In this document: positions 45,081-53,204 of the stretch, piece by piece | Position numbering within the stretch: the stretch's first letter is position 1 | Layout: each line of letters starts with the position of its first letter | NCBI GenBank assembly: GCA_963807385.1 | Contig: CAWEBQ010000003.1 | Location: 620,001-684,000 of the forward strand | Origin: JBDTSW01 sp963807385 | GTDB lineage: Bacteria > Actinomycetota > Thermoleophilia > Solirubrobacterales > 70-9 | Direction of reading: 5' to 3' | DNA: 64,000 bases | The notes under the pieces: generated by a model | The model's database searches: none | Told to the model about the DNA's origin: nothing | Seen by the model: only the letters and a program-made list of their open reading frames with translations | Program-made: the position numbers and the translations under genes

Positions 45081-46010
45081 TTATGGCTGCTGCAACTCCA
45101 CTTGCAGCAGGGATTTCTCGTCCGCCGCCTCCTCCATCTGGAGGGTCGTGTGCTCAATCCCGAAGCGGTCGCGCAGTACATACTCGAGCTCACGCCGCAC
45201 CCGATCGCGGTCGGCCGCGTCGGCCACCACGTGCGCGGCCAGCGCGTCGAACCCTGAGGTGACCGTCCAGACGTGGAGCTCGTGGACGCTGCGCACGCCG
45301 CCCACCGTGCAGATCGCCTCGCCCACCTCGTCGACGTCCACGCCGGGGGGCGCGCTCTCCATCAGGACGTCGAGCGGCTCTCGAACCAGACGGAACGAGG
45401 AGGCCAGGATGAGCGCCGCGATCGCGAGGCTGGCGATCGGGTCTGCCTCGCGCCAGCCGAAGGCGAGGAACGCCAGCGCCGATGCCACCACGGCGATCGA
45501 TCCCAGGGCGTCGGCCGCCGAGTGGCGCAGCACGGCCTCAAGGTTGATGTCGGTCCGTTCGCCCCGGGCCAGCACCCAGGTCGCCCAGGCATTGCCGGCA
45601 AGGCCCACGATCCCCACCAGCAGGACCCCCGTCCCATCGACCTCAGGAGGGCTGGAGAGTCTCCCTATCGCGGCGATGATGATGAGCACCGCGAGCACAA
45701 CCAGCGCGATCCCGTTGACGAGCGCGGCGAGGACCTCCCCGCGGTGGAAGCCGAACGTGCGGCGCGGCCCGCCGCCCCGCGCGGCCAGCCCCGCGGCCAC
45801 GAGCCCGAGCAGGATCGCTCCGACGTCGGAGAGCACATGGCCGGCGTCGGCCAGCAGGGCGAGCGAGTCGAAGAACAGGCCTCCGGCGATCGCCGCCCCG
45901 AGCATGCCGAGGTTGATCGCCAGCGCGGTGCGCATCCGCCTGCGGTTGCCCGCGCGGCGCATGGCCACGGCCGCCTCCATTCCGTGCGAGCGAGGGTGCG
46001 AGTGCGCCAT
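45081..46010 (-). CDS. Cation diffusion facilitator family metal exporter
   Basis: The 309-residue protein has six predicted transmembrane segments. Metal-site motifs lie in helices 2 and 5: SLALLADAGHVLSDVGAI and LRHSAADALGSIAVV (HxxxD/DxxxD-like). The C-terminal cytosolic domain (VRSVHELHVWTVTSGFDALA) is typical of the CzcD/ZitB class. It exports Zn2+ or similar ions in exchange for protons. The His-containing N-terminus (MAHSHPRSHG) may bind metal. Confidence 0.92.
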   Translation of the reverse strand: MAHSHPRSHGMEAAVAMRRAGNRRRMRTALAINLGMLGAAIAGGLFFDSLALLADAGHVLSDVGAILLGLVAAGLAARGGGPRRTFGFHRGEVLAALVNGIALVVLAVLIIIAAIGRLSSPPEVDGTGVLLVGIVGLAGNAWATWVLARGERTDINLEAVLRHSAADALGSIAVVASALAFLAFGWREADPIASLAIAALILASSFRLVREPLDVLMESAPPGVDVDEVGEAICTVGGVRSVHELHVWTVTSGFDALAAHVVADAADRDRVRRELEYVLRDRFGIEHTTLQMEEAADEKSLLQVELQQP

Positions 46011-46056
46011 GGCGCCCGAGGTTAGACCCCGGGCTGGCCGGCGATTTCCCCGTCCG

Positions 46057-47382
46057 CTACGCGGAGGTCAGCTGTCCGGCGGCGGCCTGGACGGCGTCGC
46101 CGCCGGAGGGCGCGGCGATCTCCGCGGCCTCACTCAACCGCTCCGCGTACTCGGCCACCTGCATCCTGGAGATGACGAGCCGCTGGATCTCCGCCGTGCC
46201 CTCGAATAGCTCGTAGATCTTGGCGTCGCGGAACCACTTCTCGAGCGGGCACTCCATGCTCTGCGCGTAGGGGCCGACGAGGTCCATGAGCTGGCGGGTC
46301 GTGGAGACCGCCACCTGCCCCGCCTTGAGCTTCGACATCGAGCCCTGGCCGCCCGTCATCGGGCGGCCGTTGCGGCCCATCCAGGCCGCGCGCTGGACGA
46401 GCAGGCGGGCGGCCTCGATCTCGGTCGCGACCTGCGCCAGCACCTGCTGGTTGGCCTGCCGCCGCAGCGGCGGCTGGCCCGCGGTCGAGCTCTCGTCGAG
46501 CGCCCGCTCGAAGGGGTCGGCGGCGTGGGCACCGTTGCCCAGATAGCCGAGGGTCCACTCATAGGCAGCCTGGGCGATGCCCAGGGCGGAGGAGCCGACG
46601 AGTGGGCGCGTCAGCTCGAACGTCGCGAGCGCGTTGGACGCCCGGCCGGAGGACTCCCCGGAGCGGGCTCGCTCCAGCTTCCGGTTGAGCTTGTCCATGC
46701 CGCCGAGCAGGTTCTCGACGGGGATCCGGCAGTCCTCGAGCACCACCTCGGCCGTATGCGAGGCGCGGATCCCGATCTTCGTCTCCTTCTTGCCCTGCCG
46801 CAGGCCCGGGGTGTCCCGGCCGATCACGAACGATGCCTGACCGCGGTGGCCGAGCTCGGGGTCAACTGTGGCGACCACCACGTGGACGTCGGCGATGCCG
46901 CCGTTCGTGATGAAGACCTTGGTGCCGTTCAGGACCCACTCGTCCCCATCGAGCTTGGCGGTCGTGCGCATGCTCTTGACGTCGGAGCCGGCCTGCGGCT
47001 CGGTTACCGCGTAGGCGCCGAGCTTGACCTCCTCCCCCATGCCGAAGCACTCCGGGACCCACTGCGCGATCTGCTCGGGCGTGCCGGAGGCCGCGAGACC
47101 TGCAGCGGCGAGCGACGAGCCGGAGACGGCGAGCGCGATCCCGGCGCAGCCCCAGTGCATCTCCTCCGAGTAGATGACGCCGAGGACGCCGTCGGTGTCG
47201 GCGCCCATGCGCTGCAGGTGCTCGAGGCCGTGCAGCCCCCGCTCACGTGCCGCGCGGATGACCTCCCACGGAGTGGACTCCTCGGCGTCGTGCTTGGCTG
47301 CGACGGGACGGATCACGTCCCGGGCGAAGTCGCGGCAGGTCGCCTTGAACTCGAGCTGCTCGTCGTTGAGGGCGAAATCCAT
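46057..47382 (-). CDS. Acyl-CoA dehydrogenase
   Basis: The 441-residue flavoprotein shows the family pattern: YAVTEPQAGSDVKSMRTTA (FAD/substrate loop), WVLNGTKVFITNGG, and YELFEGTAEIQRLVISRM, where the Glu of FEGT is the usual catalytic base position. It introduces the alpha-beta double bond in acyl-CoA during fatty-acid oxidation, passing electrons to ETF. A palindrome 29 nt upstream of its start resembles a TetR-type operator shared with the thiolase promoter. Confidence 0.92.
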   Translation of the reverse strand: MDFALNDEQLEFKATCRDFARDVIRPVAAKHDAEESTPWEVIRAARERGLHGLEHLQRMGADTDGVLGVIYSEEMHWGCAGIALAVSGSSLAAAGLAASGTPEQIAQWVPECFGMGEEVKLGAYAVTEPQAGSDVKSMRTTAKLDGDEWVLNGTKVFITNGGIADVHVVVATVDPELGHRGQASFVIGRDTPGLRQGKKETKIGIRASHTAEVVLEDCRIPVENLLGGMDKLNRKLERARSGESSGRASNALATFELTRPLVGSSALGIAQAAYEWTLGYLGNGAHAADPFERALDESSTAGQPPLRRQANQQVLAQVATEIEAARLLVQRAAWMGRNGRPMTGGQGSMSKLKAGQVAVSTTRQLMDLVGPYAQSMECPLEKWFRDAKIYELFEGTAEIQRLVISRMQVAEYAERLSEAAEIAAPSGGDAVQAAAGQLTSA

Positions 47383-47410
47383 GCGGTGATGAACCTCCGT
47401 CGTGGCTACT

Positions 47411-47428
47411 GATTGACCGGTCAGTCAA
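47411..47428. promoter_or_regulatory. TetR-like operator near the acyl-CoA dehydrogenase gene
   Basis: GATTGACCGGTCAGTCAA is a near-palindrome whose right half GGTCAGTCAA recurs at 52787-52796 in front of the thiolase gene. It lies in the divergent region between the dehydrogenase and the gene at 47489 and contains a TTGAC -35-like element on either strand. Confidence 0.6.
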
Positions 47429-47488
47429 CCACCGGGAAGAATACCCTTGGCGGGAGTCGGAGGCGCCGATCGCTAGCGTTTGCCCGCG

Positions 47489-48853
47489 ATGTTCAGGCGG
47501 GTTCGCTACTTCTTCTCCGACGTCGGCCACTGGGTCGGCAGCCACCTCCCGGGCCGCCGATTCGCGATCGGCCTGGGGATCGTCGTCCTGGCATGCGCGA
47601 TCGGCGCCGGGGCGTACCTCGGCTACCAGGAGCTGAGCGACGACGAACCGGCCCCTCCTGCGGCCGCACCGGAGGCGGTCGTCAAGCGCGTCGAGGGATC
47701 GACCAACGAGACCCAGGACCTCGGCTTCCCCGCCTTCGCGACCCGCAATACAACGCGGGTGGCGGGCGCCGACCCGGTGGCCGACGCCGCTGCCGTCGCC
47801 CTGGCCACCAACCCGTCCACCGGCGGGCTCGAGGGTCCCGCAGCGGTCTCGATGGTCGATGTCGCCGATTGGCCCGGCGGAATCGCCGCCGCGTCTTTGG
47901 CCGCGGAGCCGGTCTCGGCGCCGCTCCTCTACAGCGAGGGCGGCGACCTGCCGGACCTGACCCGGTCGGCCCTCGCGGCCCTCGCCCCGAAGGGCTCCGC
48001 CGACACGAAGGACGACCAGATCTTCGTGATCGGGGACGGGGCTGAGCCCGACGGCCTGAGCACCGCCGCGGCGGGGGGTCAGAACCCGGCCGAGGTGGCT
48101 GCCGAGGTGGCGAAGCTGCGGGAGAAGCTCACGGGCAAACCGCCCGAGAGCATCGTCGTCACGAGTTCCGACGAGGCGGCCTTCGCCATGCCCGCCGCCG
48201 CCTGGGCGGCGCGCAGCGGAGATCCCGTTCTGTTCGCCCAGCGCGACTCCGTTCCGAAGCCGACGCTCGAGTTGATCGAGGCGAACCGGAAGGTGCCCGT
48301 CTACGTTCTGGGTCCGGATTCCGCGATCTCGCCCAAGGCCGTGGACCAGCTCAACGAGGCGGGCGGCGAGGTGACGCGCATCGCCGCGAAGGATCCCGTG
48401 GAGAACGCGGTCGAGTTCGCCCGATTCACGGACGGGACCTTCGGCTGGAACATCAACGACCCCGGACACGGGTTCGTGCTGCTGAACACGAATCGCCCGG
48501 CCGACGCTGGCGCGGCGGCCGCGCTTTCGGCCAGCGGCAAATGGGGTCCGGCGTTGCTAACCGACGATTCCGGCGAGCTGCCCGGAGCGTTGCGCGGCTA
48601 CCTGCTCGATCTGAAGCCCGGATACCAGGACGACCCCACCCGCGCCCTCTACAACCACGTCTGGGTGATCGGCGACCAGGCGACGATCTCGATCCCCTTC
48701 CAGGCGCAGGTCGACGAGCTCGCGGAGCTGGTCAAGGTAGGGTCGGGCACCGGAGGCGACGTGCTCGGGCCCCCGCCGGGCACAGCAGAGCCCAAAGCGA
48801 ACGACAAGTCAACCGCCGGGGGCGGGAGCGACCGGAGCAGCAAGCAGCCATGA
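47489..48853 (+). CDS. Membrane-anchored protein resembling cell-wall-binding repeat 2 (CWB2) proteins
   Basis: ATG 47489 gives 454 residues with an N-terminal anchor (FAIGLGIVVLACAIGAGAYL) and a large extracytoplasmic part. Segments such as TRVAGADPVADAAAVALAT, SAPLLYSEGGDLPDLTRSAL and VPVYVLGPDSAISPKAVDQL follow the pattern of CWB2 domains (RxxGxDRYxTA..., PVLLT...LP..., VYVIGG...I). The match is degenerate. A Gly/Ser/Lys tail ends the protein. Likely envelope-associated. ATGA overlap couples it to the next small gene. Confidence 0.68.
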   Translation: MFRRVRYFFSDVGHWVGSHLPGRRFAIGLGIVVLACAIGAGAYLGYQELSDDEPAPPAAAPEAVVKRVEGSTNETQDLGFPAFATRNTTRVAGADPVADAAAVALATNPSTGGLEGPAAVSMVDVADWPGGIAAASLAAEPVSAPLLYSEGGDLPDLTRSALAALAPKGSADTKDDQIFVIGDGAEPDGLSTAAAGGQNPAEVAAEVAKLREKLTGKPPESIVVTSSDEAAFAMPAAAWAARSGDPVLFAQRDSVPKPTLELIEANRKVPVYVLGPDSAISPKAVDQLNEAGGEVTRIAAKDPVENAVEFARFTDGTFGWNINDPGHGFVLLNTNRPADAGAAAALSASGKWGPALLTDDSGELPGALRGYLLDLKPGYQDDPTRALYNHVWVIGDQATISIPFQAQVDELAELVKVGSGTGGDVLGPPPGTAEPKANDKSTAGGGSDRSSKQP

Positions 48854-49083
48854 GCGAGCGCGAACGAGAGGACCGCCTGACCGGACGACGGATCACGATC
48901 GAGGACGTCAGGGCCCTCGCCGGGCCGGCGACCCCCCATTTCGCGCTCCAGATCCGCAACCGGATCTCCCGTCTGACGGATGGCCTCCCAGCCGATGACC
49001 CCGCGCGAATCGAGGGGGAGCGGCAGGTCGCAAGGCTGACCGAGCTCGCCGGGCACTCGGGCGAGCCCCGCAGCGCGGTTTGA
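48850..49083 (+). CDS. Small hypothetical protein
   Basis: A 77-residue hydrophilic, helical protein (MSEREREDRLTGRRITIEDV, HFALQIRNRISRL) embedded in a coupled trio: its ATG overlaps the preceding stop (ATGA) and its stop overlaps the next start (TTGA). No motif is recognised. The double coupling is the main evidence that it is a real gene. Confidence 0.65.
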   Translation: MSEREREDRLTGRRITIEDVRALAGPATPHFALQIRNRISRLTDGLPADDPARIEGERQVARLTELAGHSGEPRSAV

Positions 49084-49838
49084 GCGCGGTCGCCCGCCTC
49101 CCCGAACTCCTCAAGCCCGAGTACTCAGACCGGGAGCTCGGCGCCTCCCGAATGGGGTACGTCGATCTCCTGGACGCCGACGTGGACTCGCCCGGAGCCT
49201 TCCAGAACCTGATGGAGAGCTCACTGGTTCCGCGCATCTACGAGCGCTGGTGGCGCCCGGCGCTGGCGCGCGCCGTGAAGGGGTTCACCGGGCCGGGCAT
49301 GGACGAGGAAGCGCGAATCGCAAGGCTGCTGATGGGCCTGCAGGCCGGCGACGAGGTCCTCGACCTCGCATGCGGACCCGGCAATTTCACCCGCCGCTTC
49401 GCCTCGATCGTCGGGCCGGGCGGGTTTGCCGTCGGCCTGGACGCATCGGAGACGATGCTGCGCAAGGGCGTGGCCGAGAACGCGGAGGCCGGCGTCGAGA
49501 ACATCGCGCTGGTCCGCGGCGACGCCACCGCGCTGCCGTTCCGCGACGGGTGCTTCGACGCCGCGTGCTGCTTTGCCGCGCTCCACCTGTTCGCCGACCC
49601 GTACGCCGCGCTCGACGAGATGCGCCGAGTGCTCGGCGCCGGCGGCCGCATCGCGGTGATGACCTCCGTGCGGCGCCAGCTCACCCCGTCGCCGGTGAGG
49701 CCGGCGCTCGAACGCGCAAGCGGCATGCGCCTGTTCGAGTCCGATGAGATCGTCGATGCGCTTCAGCAGCGCGGCTTCACAGGCGTCCATCAACGACTGG
49801 CCGGCATGGTGCAGTTCGTCGGCGGCCGCCTCGCCTAG
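49080..49838 (+). CDS. Class I SAM-dependent methyltransferase
   Basis: TTG start overlapping the preceding stop; 252 residues. Motif I VLDLACGPGNFTRRFA binds S-adenosylmethionine, followed by GLDASETMLRKG, RGDATALPFRDGCFDAACCF and MRRVLGAGGRIAVMT, the UbiE/Methyltransf_11 pattern. An ~85-residue N-terminal segment precedes the fold. Substrate is not evident; quinone or small-molecule methylation is usual for this group. It ends convergently against the antiporter gene with a 4-bp overlap. Confidence 0.85.
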   Translation: MSAVARLPELLKPEYSDRELGASRMGYVDLLDADVDSPGAFQNLMESSLVPRIYERWWRPALARAVKGFTGPGMDEEARIARLLMGLQAGDEVLDLACGPGNFTRRFASIVGPGGFAVGLDASETMLRKGVAENAEAGVENIALVRGDATALPFRDGCFDAACCFAALHLFADPYAALDEMRRVLGAGGRIAVMTSVRRQLTPSPVRPALERASGMRLFESDEIVDALQQRGFTGVHQRLAGMVQFVGGRLA

Positions 49839-51040
49839 ACCCCGGCGCTACCCGCCGGTGGCGCCGCCGGGTCCTTCAGCAGGCCGAGCGCCGTGATCGG
49901 GAAGACGAGCACGGAGAGCAACCCGGCCCCGATAAAGGCGGCCGAGGCCGCCGCGTCGATCACCCCCAGGTCCTGCCCGATCTGGGTTGCGGCCACGATG
50001 AACGGCAGTGACGTGGCCTGCAGCAGCGCTGCGGCGAGCGCCCGTCGCCGACCGAAGTCCGCGCGATAGAGGAGCGCGGGGAGCCCGCGCGCGACCAGCA
50101 ATGCGCCGAGGAACGCCGGGATCGACACGATCGTCGCCGCGTCGGCGAACAGCGCGTCGAGGTCGAAGCGGACCCCGCTCGCGACGAAGAAGACCGGGAT
50201 GAAGACGCCGAACCCGACCGCGGCGAGCTTCGCCCGGAACTCGGGGTGGGTCATCGCGTCGTCCATGTCGAGGTGGTTGAGGATCGCGCCCGCGGCGAAC
50301 GCGCCCAGGATGAGCTCGAGGCCGAGTTGCTCGGCCAGCGCGACCATCCCGACCAGGAGCAGGAACGCGCCCCGGACGCGGATCTGCGCGCTCGTGTCCT
50401 GGAGCGCCCGCAGTGCCGCCGAGATTCGCGGCGAGCGCTCGACCCGAGCCACCATGACGGCGACGACGACGATCGCGAGCACGAACATGCCGATCAAGAG
50501 CAGCTTCGACTCGGTGCCCGTCGCCTCGCCCGAGAAGAGCAACGTCAGGAGCAGCACCGACGCGAAGTCGGCGATGCTCGCCGCGGCGATCACCAGCTGT
50601 CCGAAGGGAGTCCTCGCCTCTCCCGAGTCCTGCAGGACGGGGACGATCACGCCGAGCGAGGTCGAGGCGAGGATCACGGCGATCAGGAGCGGCGAGTCCG
50701 CGATCCCGGCCGCCGCGAGCGCCAGTCCGGCGCCCACGGCTAGGCTCAGCGAAACGGCGAACCCGACCGACGCCTCGCGCAGCAGGCGCCCGCGAAGGGC
50801 CGCCAGGTCGATCTCCAGCCCCGCGAGGAACAGCAGGAACGCGAGCCCGAGCAGCGAGAGCACCTCGACCGGCTCGTCGATCTCGACCCACCCGAGGACG
50901 GCGGGTCCGATCACGATGCCGGCCACGATCTCGAGGACGACCGCTGGCAGCTTCACGCGCGGGAACATCCCCAGGGCCAGCGGCGCCGCGAAGGCGACGG
51001 CTGTGACTATCAGGAGGTTCTCGAACGAGATCTCGGGCAT
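49835..51040 (-). CDS. CPA2-family cation/proton antiporter (KefB/NapA-like)
   Basis: The 401-residue membrane protein has about 12 hydrophobic segments. FLLFLAGLEIDLAALRGRLL, ILASTSLGVIVPVLQDSG and LILGAFAAGAILNHLDMDD are typical Na_H_Exchanger (CPA2) landmarks, and the membrane-embedded acidic residues fit ion exchange. It lacks the C-terminal RCK/TrkA-N regulatory domain of KefB. It probably exchanges Na+ or K+ for H+. Confidence 0.88.
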   Translation of the reverse strand: MPEISFENLLIVTAVAFAAPLALGMFPRVKLPAVVLEIVAGIVIGPAVLGWVEIDEPVEVLSLLGLAFLLFLAGLEIDLAALRGRLLREASVGFAVSLSLAVGAGLALAAAGIADSPLLIAVILASTSLGVIVPVLQDSGEARTPFGQLVIAAASIADFASVLLLTLLFSGEATGTESKLLLIGMFVLAIVVVAVMVARVERSPRISAALRALQDTSAQIRVRGAFLLLVGMVALAEQLGLELILGAFAAGAILNHLDMDDAMTHPEFRAKLAAVGFGVFIPVFFVASGVRFDLDALFADAATIVSIPAFLGALLVARGLPALLYRADFGRRRALAAALLQATSLPFIVAATQIGQDLGVIDAAASAAFIGAGLLSVLVFPITALGLLKDPAAPPAGSAGV

Positions 51041-51093
51041 CCGGACAACCCTAGAGTCGCCCGAGCGGCCGGATCGTTACTTCGCCGGGCGGC

Positions 51094-51591
51094 TCAACGC
51101 AGGCCGCATTCCCCCGACCCGTAGGCGCGGGCGAGGCGTTCCGCCTCGCGGAGTTCCGGGGGGATGCCGTCCAGGGCGATCAGCGGGTCCTTCTCCAGGG
51201 CATCCGCGCCGCGCTCGGTGGCATCGAGGATCGCCTGGACCTCCTCGGCATCGTGCGGCGGCGGGTCCAGGAGGGCGATCGTGCCGGCCTCGGCGCGGAG
51301 CTTGGGAACGACGACCTTGGTGACGATCCGGCGGACCTCCGCGGGATCGGGCTCCTCGACCGTCGCGAAGTCGTCGGCGGCGGCCTCGATCTGGGACTCC
51401 GCCGAATGGCAGATCCGGTCCGCCTCGGCCAGGAACTCGGCCTTCGTCAGCGGCGGCGGCTCCTCGAAGCCCGCGGTCGTGGTCGCGTCAGCGCCCCCGC
51501 AACCCGCGACGGCGAGCGCCAGGGCGATGCCGCCCAGGTACCTCAGACCCTCTGGATGATCGTGCCGGTGCCGATCCCGCCGCCACAGCAC
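51094..51591 (-). CDS. Putative lipoprotein of unknown function
   Basis: A signal peptide with lipobox LAVAGC leads into a helical ~125-residue mature part (FLAEADRICHSAESQIEAAA, PKLRAEAGTIALLDPPPHDA) typical of small actinobacterial lipoproteins. The start is uncertain. GTG 51591 gives 165 residues but overlaps the thiolase gene by 49 bp. A CTG at 51546 would make a CTGA overlap with the thiolase stop and a shorter signal peptide. No ATG/GTG/TTG lies between. Anchored outside the membrane; role unknown. Confidence 0.65.
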   Translation of the reverse strand: MLWRRDRHRHDHPEGLRYLGGIALALAVAGCGGADATTTAGFEEPPPLTKAEFLAEADRICHSAESQIEAAADDFATVEEPDPAEVRRIVTKVVVPKLRAEAGTIALLDPPPHDAEEVQAILDATERGADALEKDPLIALDGIPPELREAERLARAYGSGECGLR

Positions 51592-52730
51592 ATGGTGACG
51601 AGGCCGGTCTCCACATCGGTTCGCTCCATCTCGTGCAGCAGCGTCGTCATCAGGCGCGCGCCGGTCGAGCCGAGCGGATGCCCCAGGGCGATCGCTCCGC
51701 CGTTCACGTTCACGCGGTCCATGTCGGGCTCGAGCTCGCGGCGCCAGGCGGCGAGCACCGAGGCGAAGGCCTCGTTGACCTCGAACAGGTCGATGTCGTC
51801 GATCGTCATCCCGTTGCGCTCGAGGAGCTTCTTCGTTGCCGGGATCGGTCCGGTGAGCATGATCACGGGATCGACTCCGACCGCCGTCTGATCGACGATC
51901 TTCGCGCGGGGGGACAGGCCCAGGGCGTCGGCCTTCTCGCGGGCCATCACCAGCACGGCAGCCGCGCCGTCGGAGACCTGCGAGGAGTTGCCCGCCGTAA
52001 TCTTGCCGTCCTCCTTGAAGGCCGGCTTCAGCTGCGACAGGGCCTCGATGCTCGTGTCGGGGCGGATGCCCTGATCGGCCGAGTGGGTGTCGCCGTTGAC
52101 TGCAATCGGAACGATCTCGCGGTCGAACCGCCCCTCCTCGGCTGCCTTGGCGGCCAGCTGGTGCGATCGGACGCCGATCTCGTCGAGCTCCGAGCGGGGG
52201 ATCTCCCACTTGTCGGCGATCATCTCGGCGGAGATGCCCTGCGGGACCAGGTTGTAGCGCTCCATGAGCTCCGGGGTGAACGCCAACCCGTGCTCCTGCT
52301 GGACGGCTAGCCCATCGGCAAAGGAGATGTGGCCCATGTGCTCGACGCCACCGCCGATCGCGACGTCATGGACGCCCGAGGCGACCAGCGCGGCGGCGAA
52401 GTTGATCGCCTGCTGAGCGGAGCCGCACTGGCGGTCGATCGTGGTCGCCGGGGTCTCCATCGGAAGGCCGGCCTCGAGCCACGCGTTGCGGCCGATGTTG
52501 AACGCCTGCTCGCCGAACTGCTGGACGCAGCCGGTGACGACGTCGCCAACCTCCGAGGCGTCGATCCCGGAGCGGTCGATCAACTCGGTGTAGGTCTGGG
52601 ACAGCAGGTTCGACGGATGCGTGTCCTTGTAGATGCCCTTCTCCGGATGGCCGCGGCCGATCGGGGTCCGAACCGCCTCGACGATCACTACCTCGCGGCC
52701 CTGGAACTTGCCGTTTCCGTTGCTGGCCAT
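51543..52730 (-). CDS. Acetyl-CoA acyltransferase (thiolase)
   Basis: ATG 52730 after GGAGGCTCCT gives 395 residues. The acyl-accepting Cys102 lies in DRQCGSAQQAINF; GGAIALGHPLGSTGAR and MCCGGGIGTG supply the catalytic His and second Cys; NEAFA is also present. It performs the final thiolytic step of beta-oxidation or the reverse acetoacetyl-CoA synthesis. A palindromic operator overlaps the -35 of its likely promoter. The frame is open upstream but the extension is not thiolase-like. Confidence 0.94.
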   Translation of the reverse strand: MASNGNGKFQGREVVIVEAVRTPIGRGHPEKGIYKDTHPSNLLSQTYTELIDRSGIDASEVGDVVTGCVQQFGEQAFNIGRNAWLEAGLPMETPATTIDRQCGSAQQAINFAAALVASGVHDVAIGGGVEHMGHISFADGLAVQQEHGLAFTPELMERYNLVPQGISAEMIADKWEIPRSELDEIGVRSHQLAAKAAEEGRFDREIVPIAVNGDTHSADQGIRPDTSIEALSQLKPAFKEDGKITAGNSSQVSDGAAAVLVMAREKADALGLSPRAKIVDQTAVGVDPVIMLTGPIPATKKLLERNGMTIDDIDLFEVNEAFASVLAAWRRELEPDMDRVNVNGGAIALGHPLGSTGARLMTTLLHEMERTDVETGLVTMCCGGGIGTGTIIQRV

Positions 52731-52767
52731 AGGAGCCTCCTGGGGAGAATCGGGTGCGTGAGGAACG

Positions 52768-52797
52768 ATACTGGAACCGACTGATTGGTCAGTCAAT
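52768..52797 (-). promoter_or_regulatory. Thiolase promoter with overlapping TetR-like operator
   Basis: On the minus strand TTGACT (52796-52791) and CAGTAT (52773-52768) are 17 nt apart. The inverted repeat GACTGA-TTGG-TCAGTC (52779-52794, plus-strand reading) overlaps the -35, a placement that suits repression. The right half matches the operator-like site at 47411-47428. Confidence 0.6.
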
Positions 52798-52808
52798 ACG
52801 CTGCCGGG

Positions 52809-53204
52809 GTGGCAGCGGAGCTCGTCAGATACCAGCGCTGGGGTGGATACGCCGGCCTCAGCCAGCACCTCCGTGTCGACGAGGACGGCCTGGTTCGCCT
52901 GAGCGACCGGAAATCCGGCACGCGGACGGAGGTCCTGGCGAGCGCGAACGAGGTCGCCGGCCTCCGCGCTGCGATCGACTCGGTCCCGGCGAGCCGCTGG
53001 CACAGCCTGGTCGGCGCGCTGGTCCGGCGGGCGCTCCCGCGCTCGCACGAGGCGATGCGCTTCCAGGTCCAGGTCGGGCCCAGGCGAATCGGCGGCGCCG
53101 CGGGCTCGACGGAGGCCGATGTCGCCCCGCTCCTCGCCCAGCTCGACGAGCTGCTGGCCCGGGCGGTCCGCGAGGGCCGGCCTGATACAAACGCGGCCCC
53201 GTGA
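52809..53204 (+). CDS. Emfourin-like small protein
   Basis: From GTG 52809 the protein has 131 residues. The N-terminal pattern VRYQRWGGYAGLSQHLRVDE and a later FQVQVGPRRIGG resemble the beta-sandwich of emfourin (protealysin inhibitor) proteins, which inhibit M4 metalloproteases. The similarity is by eye and moderate. No M4 protease is in the window. Its stop overlaps the next start (GTGA), putting it in one transcript with the 3-hydroxyacyl-CoA dehydrogenase. A TTG start inside the operator (52785) is possible. Confidence 0.55.
   Translation: MAAELVRYQRWGGYAGLSQHLRVDEDGLVRLSDRKSGTRTEVLASANEVAGLRAAIDSVPASRWHSLVGALVRRALPRSHEAMRFQVQVGPRRIGGAAGSTEADVAPLLAQLDELLARAVREGRPDTNAAP

Noticed and set aside
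48541..48849. Longer version of the small protein gene starting inside the CWB2-like gene
   Set aside because: The upstream part is a shadow frame of the CWB2-like gene. ATG 48850 with ATGA overlap is the natural start.
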